NCBI RefSeq assembly: GCF_002005225.1
Contig: NZ_CP019724.1
Location: 7,358,001-7,422,000, forward strand
From: Streptomyces pactum
GTDB lineage: Bacteria; Actinomycetota; Actinomycetes; Streptomycetales; Streptomycetaceae
Direction of reading: 5' to 3'
Length of the DNA stretch: 64,000 nucleotides
Positions 8,770 through 18,456 of this stretch are shown piece after piece; within the stretch, counting starts at the first letter, position 1, and the number at the start of each line of letters is the position of its first letter. The position numbers were made by a program, and so were the translations under genes. The notes below the pieces were generated by a model, which did no database searches, was not told the DNA's origin, and saw only the letters and a list, made by a program, of their open reading frames with translations.

Positions 8770-9198
8770 TCAGTCCGCCACGGCCTTCTGAGCCAGGACT
8801 TTGTCGACGGTGACGCGGACGAGGAGTTCGCCCGGCACGCCGTTGCGGGCCCCGAACTCCTCGGCGCGTTCCTCGCCCATGTACCGGGCCCCGATCCTGG
8901 CGGCCCAGTACCGGAGTTCGGCGAGGTCCTCCGAGATCCGTGCGCGCCCCTGCAACACGACGAAGTCGAAGGGCGGCCGGTCGTCGTCCACGCACAGGGC
9001 GACCCTGCCGTCACGGGCCAGATTGCGTCCCTTCACGGTGTCCTTGCCGGTGTTGAACACCACGTCGTCCCCGTCCAGCAGGAACCAGACCGGTGCCACG
9101 TGCGGGCTGCCGTCCGCCCGGACGGTCGAGAGCTTTGCGGTGCGGGTGCCGTCCGAGACGAACGCCCGCCATTCCTCATCGGTCATCTTCTGTGCCAT
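8770..9198 (-). CDS. PPOX-class F420-dependent oxidoreductase (flavin-reductase-like split barrel)
   Basis: 142 residues. The pattern 'RTAKLSTVRADGSPHVAPVWFLLDGDDVVF' is typical of pyridoxamine-phosphate-oxidase-fold proteins, many of which in actinobacteria use cofactor F420. It continues with 'NTGKDTVKGRNLARDGRVAL' and 'VLQGRARI'. Such enzymes reduce varied small molecules; the substrate is not predictable. The ATG at 9198 follows AGGAGG by 8 bases, which overrides a longer in-frame extension to 9483 that would overlap the divergent Roadblock gene. It may be separated from that gene only by the shared promoter (about 105 bases). Confidence 0.87.
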   Translation of the reverse strand: MAQKMTDEEWRAFVSDGTRTAKLSTVRADGSPHVAPVWFLLDGDDVVFNTGKDTVKGRNLARDGRVALCVDDDRPPFDFVVLQGRARISEDLAELRYWAARIGARYMGEERAEEFGARNGVPGELLVRVTVDKVLAQKAVAD

Positions 9199-9304
9199 GC
9201 CCCCATCCTCCTTGCCCGGAGCACAAGCGTGGTGAAGGCTGGCGGGCAGATCCTCCGGCCAGGAGGAGAGCATGCATACGGGGACAACACGGGGAGACCG
9301 GACC

Positions 9305-9718
9305 ATGGTGCAGAACCAGGGACTTGGCTGGCTGCTGGACGACCTGACCGAGCGCGTCGAACACGTCCGGCATGCGTTGGTCCTGTCCAACGACGGGCTG
9401 GTGACCGGGGCGAGTACGGGCCTGCGACGCGAGGACGCCGAGCACCTCGCGGCCGTCTCGTCCGGACTGCACAGCCTGGCCAAAGGCTCGGGCCGCCACT
9501 TCGGCGCGGGTCAGGTACGGCAGACGATGGTCGAGTTCGACGACGCCGTGCTGTTCGTCACAGCGGCGGGCTCGGGCAGTTGCCTGTGCGTGCTCAGCGG
9601 TGCGGAGACCGACATCGGCCAGATCGCCTACGAAATGACCCTGCTCGTGAACCGGGTCGGTGAACACCTCGACGTCGACGCGCGACAGCCGGGCCGGATA
9701 TCGCCCACAGATCTCTGA
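9305..9718 (+). CDS. Solitary Roadblock/LC7-domain protein (CvnB-like)
   Basis: 137 residues: 'LGWLLDDLTERVEHVRHAL', 'LSNDGLVTGASTGLRREDAE', 'LAAVSSGLHSLAKGSGRHFG', 'SGSCLCVLSGAETDIGQIAY'. This is the Roadblock/LC7 fold of CvnB conservon proteins and MglB-like partners of small GTPases. CvnB normally sits between a CvnA sensor kinase and CvnC/CvnD. None of these follows here, and the only cvn genes nearby are the wrecked cvnC-cvnD at 8082. It could be an escaped conservon subunit or partner a GTPase encoded elsewhere. ATG at 9305 follows GGGGAG. The next gene (9857) is a DUF6397 protein on the same strand. Confidence 0.88.
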   Translation: MVQNQGLGWLLDDLTERVEHVRHALVLSNDGLVTGASTGLRREDAEHLAAVSSGLHSLAKGSGRHFGAGQVRQTMVEFDDAVLFVTAAGSGSCLCVLSGAETDIGQIAYEMTLLVNRVGEHLDVDARQPGRISPTDL

Positions 9719-9856
9719 CCTGGGCTTTCTCTGCTTTCGTGAAGGCGGCTGCGGAGTTTTCCACAGGCTCGCCACGGCTGTCCCGGCAGCGGCTACGGTC
9801 TTGTGTCAGTCGGGCGCGGACAGCGCTCGGCCGCACACTCCACGGGGGAGACGACC

Positions 9857-10795
9857 ATGTCCGGGAACACCATCACGCACGAGAACGCAGCCACTGCCGA
9901 GCCGATCGGCACCACCCGCGGCACCACCCGCGACGGCTCGCTCGCACCAAACCGCGCGGCACGGGAACTGGGTCTCAGGCGCAGTGAGTTCGACCTCGCC
10001 GTGCACCTCGGTCGCATCCGCACCGTACCCGACGACGAGGGAGGTGGCCGCCGACGCATCGCGCGGGAGGAGATCGAGCGGATCCGGGAGGGTGAGGGCT
10101 TCCCCGAGGCGCTGAGGGCCGGCGTCCGGGCCGTCGGCACCACGGAGGGCGCGGCTCTCATGGAAGTGACCAGGGCCCGGTACACCCGCCTCGCACGGCT
10201 GGGGCTGCTGGTGCCCGTGAAGTTCTATGTGAACCGCTACCGCGCCGTCGTCTGGCTGTACCTGGCCGACGAGCTACGACAGTTCGCGGCCGACGAGAGG
10301 AACGCCCCACTGCTGAAGGGTCGTACGCCCGAGGGCCTGCGGGACCAGTTGGCCGAGGGCTTGGACCTGCGCCCCCGCCACTGGCGGGGACGGCACCTGG
10401 GATTCCTGCTCCGCCAGGCCGACGACCCGTGGGCCCGGGCCGCGGCCGTCGCGTCGCTGCTCGACCCGGTCGAGGTCGCCGACGTCGTCAGGGACCCGTA
10501 CGAGCGCTCCCACCTGCTGCGGTTCCGGCCGGCGCCGCCCGCCCACGGTTCACCAGGCTCCCCGGCCGCGCGGCTCGCCGAAGAGATCATGACGGCGGCG
10601 GACCCGGACGAGGTCGACTGGCTCCGCACGGACCTGGCGGACGCGGTGGAAGCCGCACGTGGACAGCGTCCGGCACCACGCCCGGCCCTTCGCCCCGTGC
10701 CGGCCCCACCCGACCGGAAACCCACGCCGCACGACGCGCGGGAATCCGGACGGTTCCGTGGCCTGCTCGGCCGGCTGTTGGGCAGAGAATCCTGA
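9857..10795 (+). CDS. DUF6397-family protein
   Basis: 312 residues. An N-terminal region 'RAARELGLRRSEFDLAVHLG' and 'RRRIAREEIERIREGEGFPE' looks like a MerR/excisionase-type winged helix reading a helix-turn-helix, which suggests DNA binding. The middle ('YVNRYRAVVWLYLADELRQF') is helical and the C-terminal ~60 residues are Pro/Arg-rich and disordered, ending 'LLGRLLGRES'. ATG at 9857 follows GGGGGAG at 6 bases. Streptomyces-specific family of unknown role. It converges on tesB with 8 bases between. Confidence 0.75.
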   Translation: MSGNTITHENAATAEPIGTTRGTTRDGSLAPNRAARELGLRRSEFDLAVHLGRIRTVPDDEGGGRRRIAREEIERIREGEGFPEALRAGVRAVGTTEGAALMEVTRARYTRLARLGLLVPVKFYVNRYRAVVWLYLADELRQFAADERNAPLLKGRTPEGLRDQLAEGLDLRPRHWRGRHLGFLLRQADDPWARAAAVASLLDPVEVADVVRDPYERSHLLRFRPAPPAHGSPGSPAARLAEEIMTAADPDEVDWLRTDLADAVEAARGQRPAPRPALRPVPAPPDRKPTPHDARESGRFRGLLGRLLGRES

Positions 10796-10803
10796 CCTAT
10801 GAC

Positions 10804-11670
10804 CTACAGGGTCCGGAACAACCCCTCCTGCACGACGGACACCAGCAGGCGCCCCTCCGTGTCATAGATCCGTCCCCGCGCCAGGCCCCGTCCGCCGGTC
10901 GCGATCGGCGACTCCTGGTCGTACAGGAACCACTCGTCCGCGCGGAACGGCCGGTGGAACCACATGGCGTGGTCCAGCGACGCCATGTCGAAGCCACGTG
11001 GACCCCACAGAGGTTCCACCGGGATGCGTACGGCGTCCAGGAGGGTCATGTCGCTGGCGTAGGTCAGGGCGCATGTGTGCACGAGCGGGTCGTCGCCGAG
11101 CGGCCCGACCGCGCGCATCCACACCGCGCTGCGGGGCTCGGCGCCCTCGACCTCCTCCGCGCTCCAGCGCAGCCGGTCCACATAACGGATGTCGAAGGGC
11201 TGGCGGCGGGCCATCCGCTCGAACTGCTCCGGCAGCGCGCCCAGGTGCTCCCGCACCTCGTCGGTGACCGTTGGCAGGGACTCGGGATCCGGGACCTTGC
11301 GGGCCGGAGGCAACTGATGCTCGAAACTCCCCTGCTCAGGCTTGTGAAAGGAGGCGGTGAGCGTGAAGATCGTGCGGCCCTGCTGCACGGCGGTGACCCG
11401 GCGGGTCGTGAACGACCGCCCGTCCCGGTCCCGTTCCACCTGGTACACGATCGGCACGCCCGGGCGCCCCGGGCGCAGGAAGTACGCGTGCAGCGAGTGC
11501 ACCGGGCGGTCGCCCTCGGTGGTGCGGCCGGCGGCGACCAGCGCCTGGCCGGCCACCTGGCCGCCGAAGACCCGCTGCAGCGACTCTTCGGGGCTGCGGC
11601 CACGGAAGATGTTGACCTCGATCTGTTCCAAATCGAGCAGGGCGACGAGGCTCTCGGCCGGATTCGTCAT
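10804..11670 (-). CDS. tesB: Acyl-CoA thioesterase II
   Basis: 288 residues, the standard TesB length, with two hot-dog folds. Signatures include 'NIFRGRSPEESLQRVFGGQV', 'VHSLHAYFLRPGRPGVPI', 'MASLDHAMWFHRPFRADEW' (with the catalytic Asp of the second fold) and 'SPIATGGRGLARGRIYD'. It hydrolyses medium- and long-chain acyl-CoA to free acid and CoA in the cytoplasm. It lies 19 bases after the DUF3516 helicase stop on the same strand, so the two are probably co-transcribed. AGGAG stands 10 bases before the ATG. The helicase/tesB pairing probably has no enzymatic meaning. Confidence 0.95.
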   Translation of the reverse strand: MTNPAESLVALLDLEQIEVNIFRGRSPEESLQRVFGGQVAGQALVAAGRTTEGDRPVHSLHAYFLRPGRPGVPIVYQVERDRDGRSFTTRRVTAVQQGRTIFTLTASFHKPEQGSFEHQLPPARKVPDPESLPTVTDEVREHLGALPEQFERMARRQPFDIRYVDRLRWSAEEVEGAEPRSAVWMRAVGPLGDDPLVHTCALTYASDMTLLDAVRIPVEPLWGPRGFDMASLDHAMWFHRPFRADEWFLYDQESPIATGGRGLARGRIYDTEGRLLVSVVQEGLFRTL

Positions 11671-11689
11671 CGGTGGGATTCTCCTGTAC

Positions 11690-14203
11690 TCACCGCTGGC
11701 CGACATCGGTGACGCGGACGACCGCCCGGCCCTCCGCATCGGAGGCTGTGAGATCGACCTCCGCGCTGATGCCCCAGTCGTGATCGTCGTTCGGGTCGTC
11801 GAAGATCTGGCGTACGCGCCACAGGCCGTTCTGCGGCTCCTCCTCGATCACCAGCAGTTTGGGGCCGCGGGCGTCGGGACCGGTGCCGAGGTCGTCGTAC
11901 TCGTCCCAGTACTTGTCCATCGCCTCGCCCCACGCGTCGGCGTCCCAGCCGGCGTCGGAGTCCATCTCGCCCAGCGCGTCGACCTGGTCGAGGGCGGCGA
12001 GCTCGACACGACGGAACATGGCGTTGCGGACCAGCACACGGAAGGCGCGCGCGTTGGCGGTGACAGGCCGCACCTGGTCCGCCTTCTCCTGCGCCTCCTC
12101 GGCGGTCATCTCCTCCGGGTTGGCGAGCTGCTCCCATTCGTCCAGCAGGCTGGAGTCGACCTGGCGCACCATCTCGCCGAGCCACTCGATCAGATCCTGC
12201 AGGTCGTCCGACTTCAGGTCGTCCGGGACGGTGTGGTCGAGGGCCTTGTAGGCGCTCGCCAGGTAACGCAGCACGATGCCCTCGGTGCGGGCCAGTTCGT
12301 AGTGGGAGACCAGTTCCGTGAAGGTCAGCGCCCGCTCGTACATGTCCCGGATGACCGACTTCGGCGACAGCGGGTGGTCGCCCACCCAGGGGTGGCTGAG
12401 GCGGTACGTGTCGTAGGCGTGGAAGAGCAGTTCCTCCAGGGGCTTCGGGTACGTGATGTCCTGGAGGCGCTCCATGCGCTCCTCGTACTCGACGCCGTCC
12501 GCCTTCATCGCGGCCACCGCCTCTCCGCGCGCCTTGTTCTGCTGGGCGGCGAGGATCTGCCGAGGGTCGTCCAGGGTGGACTCCACGACCGACACCATGT
12601 CCAGCGCGTACGACGGCGACTCCGGGTCCAGCAGCTCGAAGGCGGCCAGGGCGAACGTGGACAGTGGCTGGTTGAGCGCGAAGTCCTGCTGCAGGTCCAC
12701 GGTGAGCCGGACGACACGTCCCTCGGCGTCCGGCCGGTCGAGCTTCTCGACGATGCCGCCGTCCAGCAGCGAGCGGTAGATGGCGATCGCCCGCCGGATG
12801 TGCCTGAGCTGCTGCTTGCGCGGCTCGTGGTTGTCCTCCAGCAGGCGCCGCATCGCCGCGAAGGCGTCGCCGGGCCGCGCGATCACCGACAGCAGCATGG
12901 TGTGCGTGACCCGGAAGCGGGACGTCAGCGGCTCCGGCTCGGAGCCGATGAGCTTCTCGAACGTGCTCTCCGACCAGGCCACGAAGCCCTCGGGAGCCTT
13001 CTTGCGGACGACCTTCCGCCGCTTCTTCGGGTCGTCACCGGCCTTGGCGAGCGCCTTCTCGTTCTCGACGACGTGCTCGGGGGCCTGGGCGACGACGAAG
13101 CCCTCCGTGTCGAACCCCGCGCGCCCCGCCCGGCCGGCGATCTGGTGGAACTCCCGGGCCCGCAGTGTGCGTACCCGGGTGCCGTCGTACTTGCTCAGCG
13201 CCGTGAACAGCACGGTCCGGATCGGGACGTTGACGCCCACGCCCAGTGTGTCCGTTCCACAGATCACCTTCAGCAGGCCGGCCTGTGCGAGTTTCTCCAC
13301 CAGCCGCCGGTACTTGGGCAGCATGCCGGCGTGGTGGACGCCGATGCCGTGCCTGACGTAGCGGGAGAGATTGCGGCCGAACTTCGTGGTGAACCGGAAG
13401 TTGCCGATCAACTCGGCGATCCGGTCCTTCTCCTCCCGCGTGCACATGTTGATGCTCATCAGCGCCTGCGCCCGCTCCACGGCCTGCGCCTGAGTGAAGT
13501 GCACGATGTAGACGGGCGCCTGCCGGGCCGCCAGCAGATCGGTGAGCGTCTCGGTGAGCGGCGTGTAGCGGAACTCGTAGGAGAGGGGCACCGGCCGGGT
13601 GGCCGAGCGGACCACCGCCGTGGGACGGCTGGTGCGGCGCGCGAGATCCTTCTCGAAGAAGGCGACGTCACCGAGCGTGGCCGACATCAGGACGAACTGG
13701 GCCTGCGGCAGTTCCAACAGGGGGATCTGCCAGGCCCAGCCCCGGTCCGGTTCCGCGTAGAAGTGGAACTCGTCCATGACGACCTGGCCGATGTCCGCGT
13801 GTTTGCCGTCACGCAGCGCGATGGACGCCAGGACCTCGGCCGTGCAGCAGATCACGGGGGCGTCCGCGTTCACGGAGGCGTCGCCGGTCAGCATGCCGAC
13901 GTTCTCGGTGCCGAAGATCTTGCACAGCTCGAAGAACTTCTCCGACACCAGCGCCTTGATCGGGGCCGTGTAGAAAGTGACCTCGTCCCGGGCCAGGGCG
14001 GCGAAGTGGGCACCCGCCGCGATCATGCTCTTGCCGGAGCCGGTGGGCGTCGACACGATCACGTTGGCGCCGGAGACCACCTCGATCAGCGCCTCCTCCT
14101 GATGGGGGTAGAGCGTGAGACCGCGTTCCTGGGCCCACGCCTCGAAGGCTTCGTACAGGGCATCGGGGTCGGCGGTCCGCGGCAGCTGATCGATGAGGGT
14201 CAC
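11690..14203 (-). CDS. DEAD/DEAH-box helicase with C-terminal DUF3516
   Basis: 837 residues. Superfamily 2 helicase motifs are all visible: Walker A 'STPTGSGKS', motif Ib region 'FYTAPIKALVSEKFF', DEAH variant 'VVMDEFHFYAEPD', 'LMSATLGD', 'GVHHAGMLPKYRRLVEKLA' and motif VI 'HQIAGRAGRAGFD'. The arrangement is that of the Ski2/Mtr4-like class. The second half (from about residue 480) is the DUF3516 region seen in actinobacterial relatives. It probably unwinds RNA or DNA using ATP; the biological substrate is unknown. GTG at 14203 is chosen by similarity of the N-terminus ('LIDQLPRTADPDALYEAFE'). The ribosome site is poor. Confidence 0.93.
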   Translation of the reverse strand: MTLIDQLPRTADPDALYEAFEAWAQERGLTLYPHQEEALIEVVSGANVIVSTPTGSGKSMIAAGAHFAALARDEVTFYTAPIKALVSEKFFELCKIFGTENVGMLTGDASVNADAPVICCTAEVLASIALRDGKHADIGQVVMDEFHFYAEPDRGWAWQIPLLELPQAQFVLMSATLGDVAFFEKDLARRTSRPTAVVRSATRPVPLSYEFRYTPLTETLTDLLAARQAPVYIVHFTQAQAVERAQALMSINMCTREEKDRIAELIGNFRFTTKFGRNLSRYVRHGIGVHHAGMLPKYRRLVEKLAQAGLLKVICGTDTLGVGVNVPIRTVLFTALSKYDGTRVRTLRAREFHQIAGRAGRAGFDTEGFVVAQAPEHVVENEKALAKAGDDPKKRRKVVRKKAPEGFVAWSESTFEKLIGSEPEPLTSRFRVTHTMLLSVIARPGDAFAAMRRLLEDNHEPRKQQLRHIRRAIAIYRSLLDGGIVEKLDRPDAEGRVVRLTVDLQQDFALNQPLSTFALAAFELLDPESPSYALDMVSVVESTLDDPRQILAAQQNKARGEAVAAMKADGVEYEERMERLQDITYPKPLEELLFHAYDTYRLSHPWVGDHPLSPKSVIRDMYERALTFTELVSHYELARTEGIVLRYLASAYKALDHTVPDDLKSDDLQDLIEWLGEMVRQVDSSLLDEWEQLANPEEMTAEEAQEKADQVRPVTANARAFRVLVRNAMFRRVELAALDQVDALGEMDSDAGWDADAWGEAMDKYWDEYDDLGTGPDARGPKLLVIEEEPQNGLWRVRQIFDDPNDDHDWGISAEVDLTASDAEGRAVVRVTDVGQR

Positions 14204-14348
14204 GCTCCCATCTTGCCTGGCCTCGGCCGTGATGAGGGAATCGGCTGTCCGTGTGAAGATCACGAACGCTACGCTGGGTCGCCGACGAGGCTTCGGCGGA
14301 CCGGGACAACTGCACAGCGGCACACGAGGAATGGGGCGGGCAACGGCG

Positions 14349-15143
14349 ATGATGGGACCAGCGCACTCACTGTCGGGCGCCGCGGCGTGGCTCGGAGTCG
14401 GGGCGGCGACAGCCGCCGCGGGGCACCCGATGCCCTGGCCGGTGCTGCTCGCCGGAGGCCTGATCTGCGCCGGAGCAGCGCTCGCCCCGGACCTCGATCA
14501 CAAGGCGGCCACCATCTCCCGGGCCTTCGGACCGGTCTCACGGGCGCTGTGCGAAATCGTCGACAAGTTGTCGTACGCCGTCTACAAGGCGACGAAGAAG
14601 CAGGGCGACCCGCGCCGCTCCGGTGGACACCGCACGCTGACGCACACCTGGCTGTGGGCGGTCCTGATCGGCGGGGGTACCTCGGTGCTGGCCGTCACGG
14701 GGGGCCGCTGGGCGGTACTGGCGATCCTCTTCGTGCACATGGTGCTGGCGATCGAGGGCCTGCTCTGGCGGGCGACCCGCGGTTCCAGCAGCGACGTACT
14801 GGTCTGGCTGCTGGCCGGGACCAGCGCGTGGATCCTGGCCGGGATACTGGACAAGCCGGATGGCGGCGCGGACTGGTTGTTCACCGCACCGGGCCAGGAG
14901 TACCTGTGGCTGGGGCTGCCGATCGTGCTCGGCGCGCTGGTGCACGACATCGGGGACGCGCTGACCGTCTCGGGCTGCCCCATACTCTGGCCGATACCCG
15001 TGGGCCGCAAGCGCTGGTACCCCATCGGCCCGCCGAAGGCCATGCGGTTCAGGGCGGGCAGTTGGGTGGAGCTGAAGGTGCTGATGCCGGCGTTCATGCT
15101 GCTCGGGGGAGTGGGCGGCGCGGCCGCACTCAACTTCATCTGA
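14349..15143 (+). CDS. Membrane-bound metal-dependent hydrolase (YdjM/DUF457 family)
   Basis: 264 residues with five or more hydrophobic segments. The family markers are the N-terminal 'GPAHSLSGAAAWLGV', 'APDLDHKAATISRAFG' (Asp and His in the proposed metal site), 'GGHRTLTHTWLWAVLIGG' with two histidines, and 'VLGALVHDIGDALTVSG'. Members resemble E. coli YdjM, an LexA-regulated inner-membrane protein of unclear substrate. Divergent from the DUF3516 helicase with about 145 bases between. Met 14349 is favoured because homologous sequence begins there; ATG at 14331 is an alternative. It converges on rpmE2 with 23 bases between. Confidence 0.85.
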   Translation: MMGPAHSLSGAAAWLGVGAATAAAGHPMPWPVLLAGGLICAGAALAPDLDHKAATISRAFGPVSRALCEIVDKLSYAVYKATKKQGDPRRSGGHRTLTHTWLWAVLIGGGTSVLAVTGGRWAVLAILFVHMVLAIEGLLWRATRGSSSDVLVWLLAGTSAWILAGILDKPDGGADWLFTAPGQEYLWLGLPIVLGALVHDIGDALTVSGCPILWPIPVGRKRWYPIGPPKAMRFRAGSWVELKVLMPAFMLLGGVGGAAALNFI

Positions 15144-15166
15144 GGGACGAGCGGGGGCCGGCCCGC

Positions 15167-15439
15167 TCAGCCGGTTCCGTCGGCACCCTGCGCCTCGCCC
15201 TGGCCGTAGCGCCGCTCGAAGCGGGCGACGCGCCCCTCCGAGTCGACCGTCCGCGCCTTGCCCGTGTAGAACGGGTGGCTCTCCGAGGAGATCTCCACGT
15301 CCACCACGGGGTAGGTCTCACCGTCGTCCCACGCGATGGTCTGGTCGCTGGTCGCGGTGGACCGGGTGAGGAAGGCGTACCCGGCACCGCGGTCACGGAA
15401 GACGACGGGCCGGTAGTCGGAATGCTTGTCCTGCTGCAT
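15167..15439 (-). CDS. rpmE2: 50S ribosomal protein L31 type B (zinc-independent paralogue)
   Basis: 90 residues: '[20 protein letters not shown]', '[20 protein letters not shown]', 'ARFERRYG'. It lacks the CxxC zinc-binding cysteines of primary L31, which defines the C-minus paralogue. In many bacteria this form replaces the zinc form when zinc is scarce and is controlled by Zur. No Zur-box-like AT-rich palindrome is visible between 15440 and 15502, so control could be different here or lie further away. ATG at 15439 follows GAGGAG by 5 bases. Confidence 0.93.
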   Translation of the reverse strand: MQQDKHSDYRPVVFRDRGAGYAFLTRSTATSDQTIAWDDGETYPVVDVEISSESHPFYTGKARTVDSEGRVARFERRYGQGEAQGADGTG

Positions 15440-15502
15440 GGCTGCTCCTCGTACGGCGCGGATCATCGGGTCGGCGGCGCTCGAACGCCGCCGTGGGTGG
15501 CG

Positions 15503-15973
15503 TCAGCCGGGCAGGGAGTCCTCGTCGACGACGTGCATCGCGGCTTCCTCGGCGGAGGCGGCCGCGCCGTCGATGCCCACGTCCATGGCGACCAGCGCCG
15601 GCTCCTCGTCCTCGTGCGTCCCCTCGTCGGGTGCCACGAGCCGGCCGGAGCGGTCCGCGCCTACCTCGTTGTCCAGCAGTTCCCCGTCGGTGCCGTCGGA
15701 GTCGCCCAGTCCGTCGCCGTCGGGTGCGAGCACGTCCGGCCGTTCCTCGGCGAGCCGCTGGTCCAGCGTTTCGCCTCGCTGCCGTTCAGCGGCCGTCACG
15801 CCGGTGTGCTCCACCGCCCAGGGGCGCTCGGGCGGGGACCAGCCCCGGTCGAGAGGATCGTCGACACCGTCGTACTCGAGGGTGTCCTCGCCGTCGAGCA
15901 GGCCGGTGTCCTCCCGCTGCTCGGATCCGTCGGGCTGGTAGACGTCATCTCCCCATCCGTCGGCGCTGTTCAC
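15503..15973 (-). CDS. DUF5709-family acidic protein
   Basis: 156 residues, strongly acidic, without membrane segments: 'DDVYQPDGSEQREDTGLLDG', 'LDRGWSPPERPWAVEHTGVT', 'RQRGETLDQRLAEERPDV', then a long Asp/Glu-rich tail ending 'AAMHVVDEDSLPG'. This order (TP/VYQP head, SPPERP, E(T/S)LDxRLAxExPD) is the DUF5709 pattern widespread in actinobacteria; the role is unknown, perhaps stress-related. GGAGG stands 8 bases before the ATG. It is upstream of rpmE2 on the same strand with 63 bases between, so they may be co-transcribed. Confidence 0.85.
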   Translation of the reverse strand: MNSADGWGDDVYQPDGSEQREDTGLLDGEDTLEYDGVDDPLDRGWSPPERPWAVEHTGVTAAERQRGETLDQRLAEERPDVLAPDGDGLGDSDGTDGELLDNEVGADRSGRLVAPDEGTHEDEEPALVAMDVGIDGAAASAEEAAMHVVDEDSLPG

Positions 15974-16550
15974 GGGTACCTCCAGGGGTGGGGACGGGCC
16001 CCTTCTCGCCGTGGACCGCGGCGGGCCGCCGCTGCACGGGGCACAGGCGTCACCTGTCTCGGAACCGCACGGTTTTCGGGTCTACCCCGAGCCGGTGCCT
16101 CCTCCCAGACTTCCACTTCCGTTCGGGACCGCGCAACGGCACGGCCGCCGACCGGCGGCCCCGGCACCCGCGGCCCAGCAGGCCGATCGGGCCCCGCTCG
16201 GGCCGACCAGGACCCGCTCCGGCCGGCCGGGGCCCGCCCGGCCCTTGCCGGCTACGACCGAACCCCGGTCTCTCCGTCCGGGTACGGCTTGGTCCCGCCA
16301 AGGGACTGCCGAGCCCGGCCGAGCTCCCGCCGTTCCGGCCGAGTGCTGGTGGGGTCGGTCCGGTCATGCGCCGCCCTCCGGGCACGCGCCGGTCCCCCGG
16401 TCGGCCCCCGCCGAAGGCTCGTGGGTTCCGGCCGGGCACCGTCAGCGCCCGTCGCGACTCGTCGCGCCCGACCGGGTTCCGAACCGCGAACAAGCCGCTG
16501 CTTCGCCAACTGCGATGAGAGAGATCAACACCGGTCCGCCCCAACCGCCC
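15974..16550. other. 577-base intergenic stretch, no gene recognised
   Basis: Lies between the DUF5709 start and the repeat pair behind the ABC exporter. Open frames on both strands are Arg/Pro/Gly-rich with no recognisable motifs and look like chance frames in GC-rich DNA. The DUF5709 promoter must lie at its left end. Confidence 0.5.
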
Positions 16551-16659
16551 GACGCCGGCCACGGAGGCCTGGTCAGGGCCTGTCGCACCGGCCGGGCAGT
16601 CGTGCCCGACGCCGGCCACGAAGGCCCGGCCGGGGTCTGTCGCACCGGCCGGGCAGTCG
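16551..16659. repeat. Two 52-bp direct repeats, period 57 bp
   Basis: Copies at 16551-16602 and 16608-16659 differ at about 6 of 52 positions. They begin GACGCCGGCCACG and end CACCGGCCGGGCAGTCG. They lie directly behind the stop codon of the leftward ABC exporter gene. Confidence 0.85.
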
Positions 16660-16674
16660 ATCGAAGGAGCGTGT

Positions 16675-18452
<1,778 letters not shown>

Positions 18453-18456
<4 letters not shown>

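Noticed and set aside
9757..9765. TTTTCCACA resembling a DnaA box
   Set aside because: A single copy without further boxes, dnaA or dnaN; origins in Streptomyces have many boxes.
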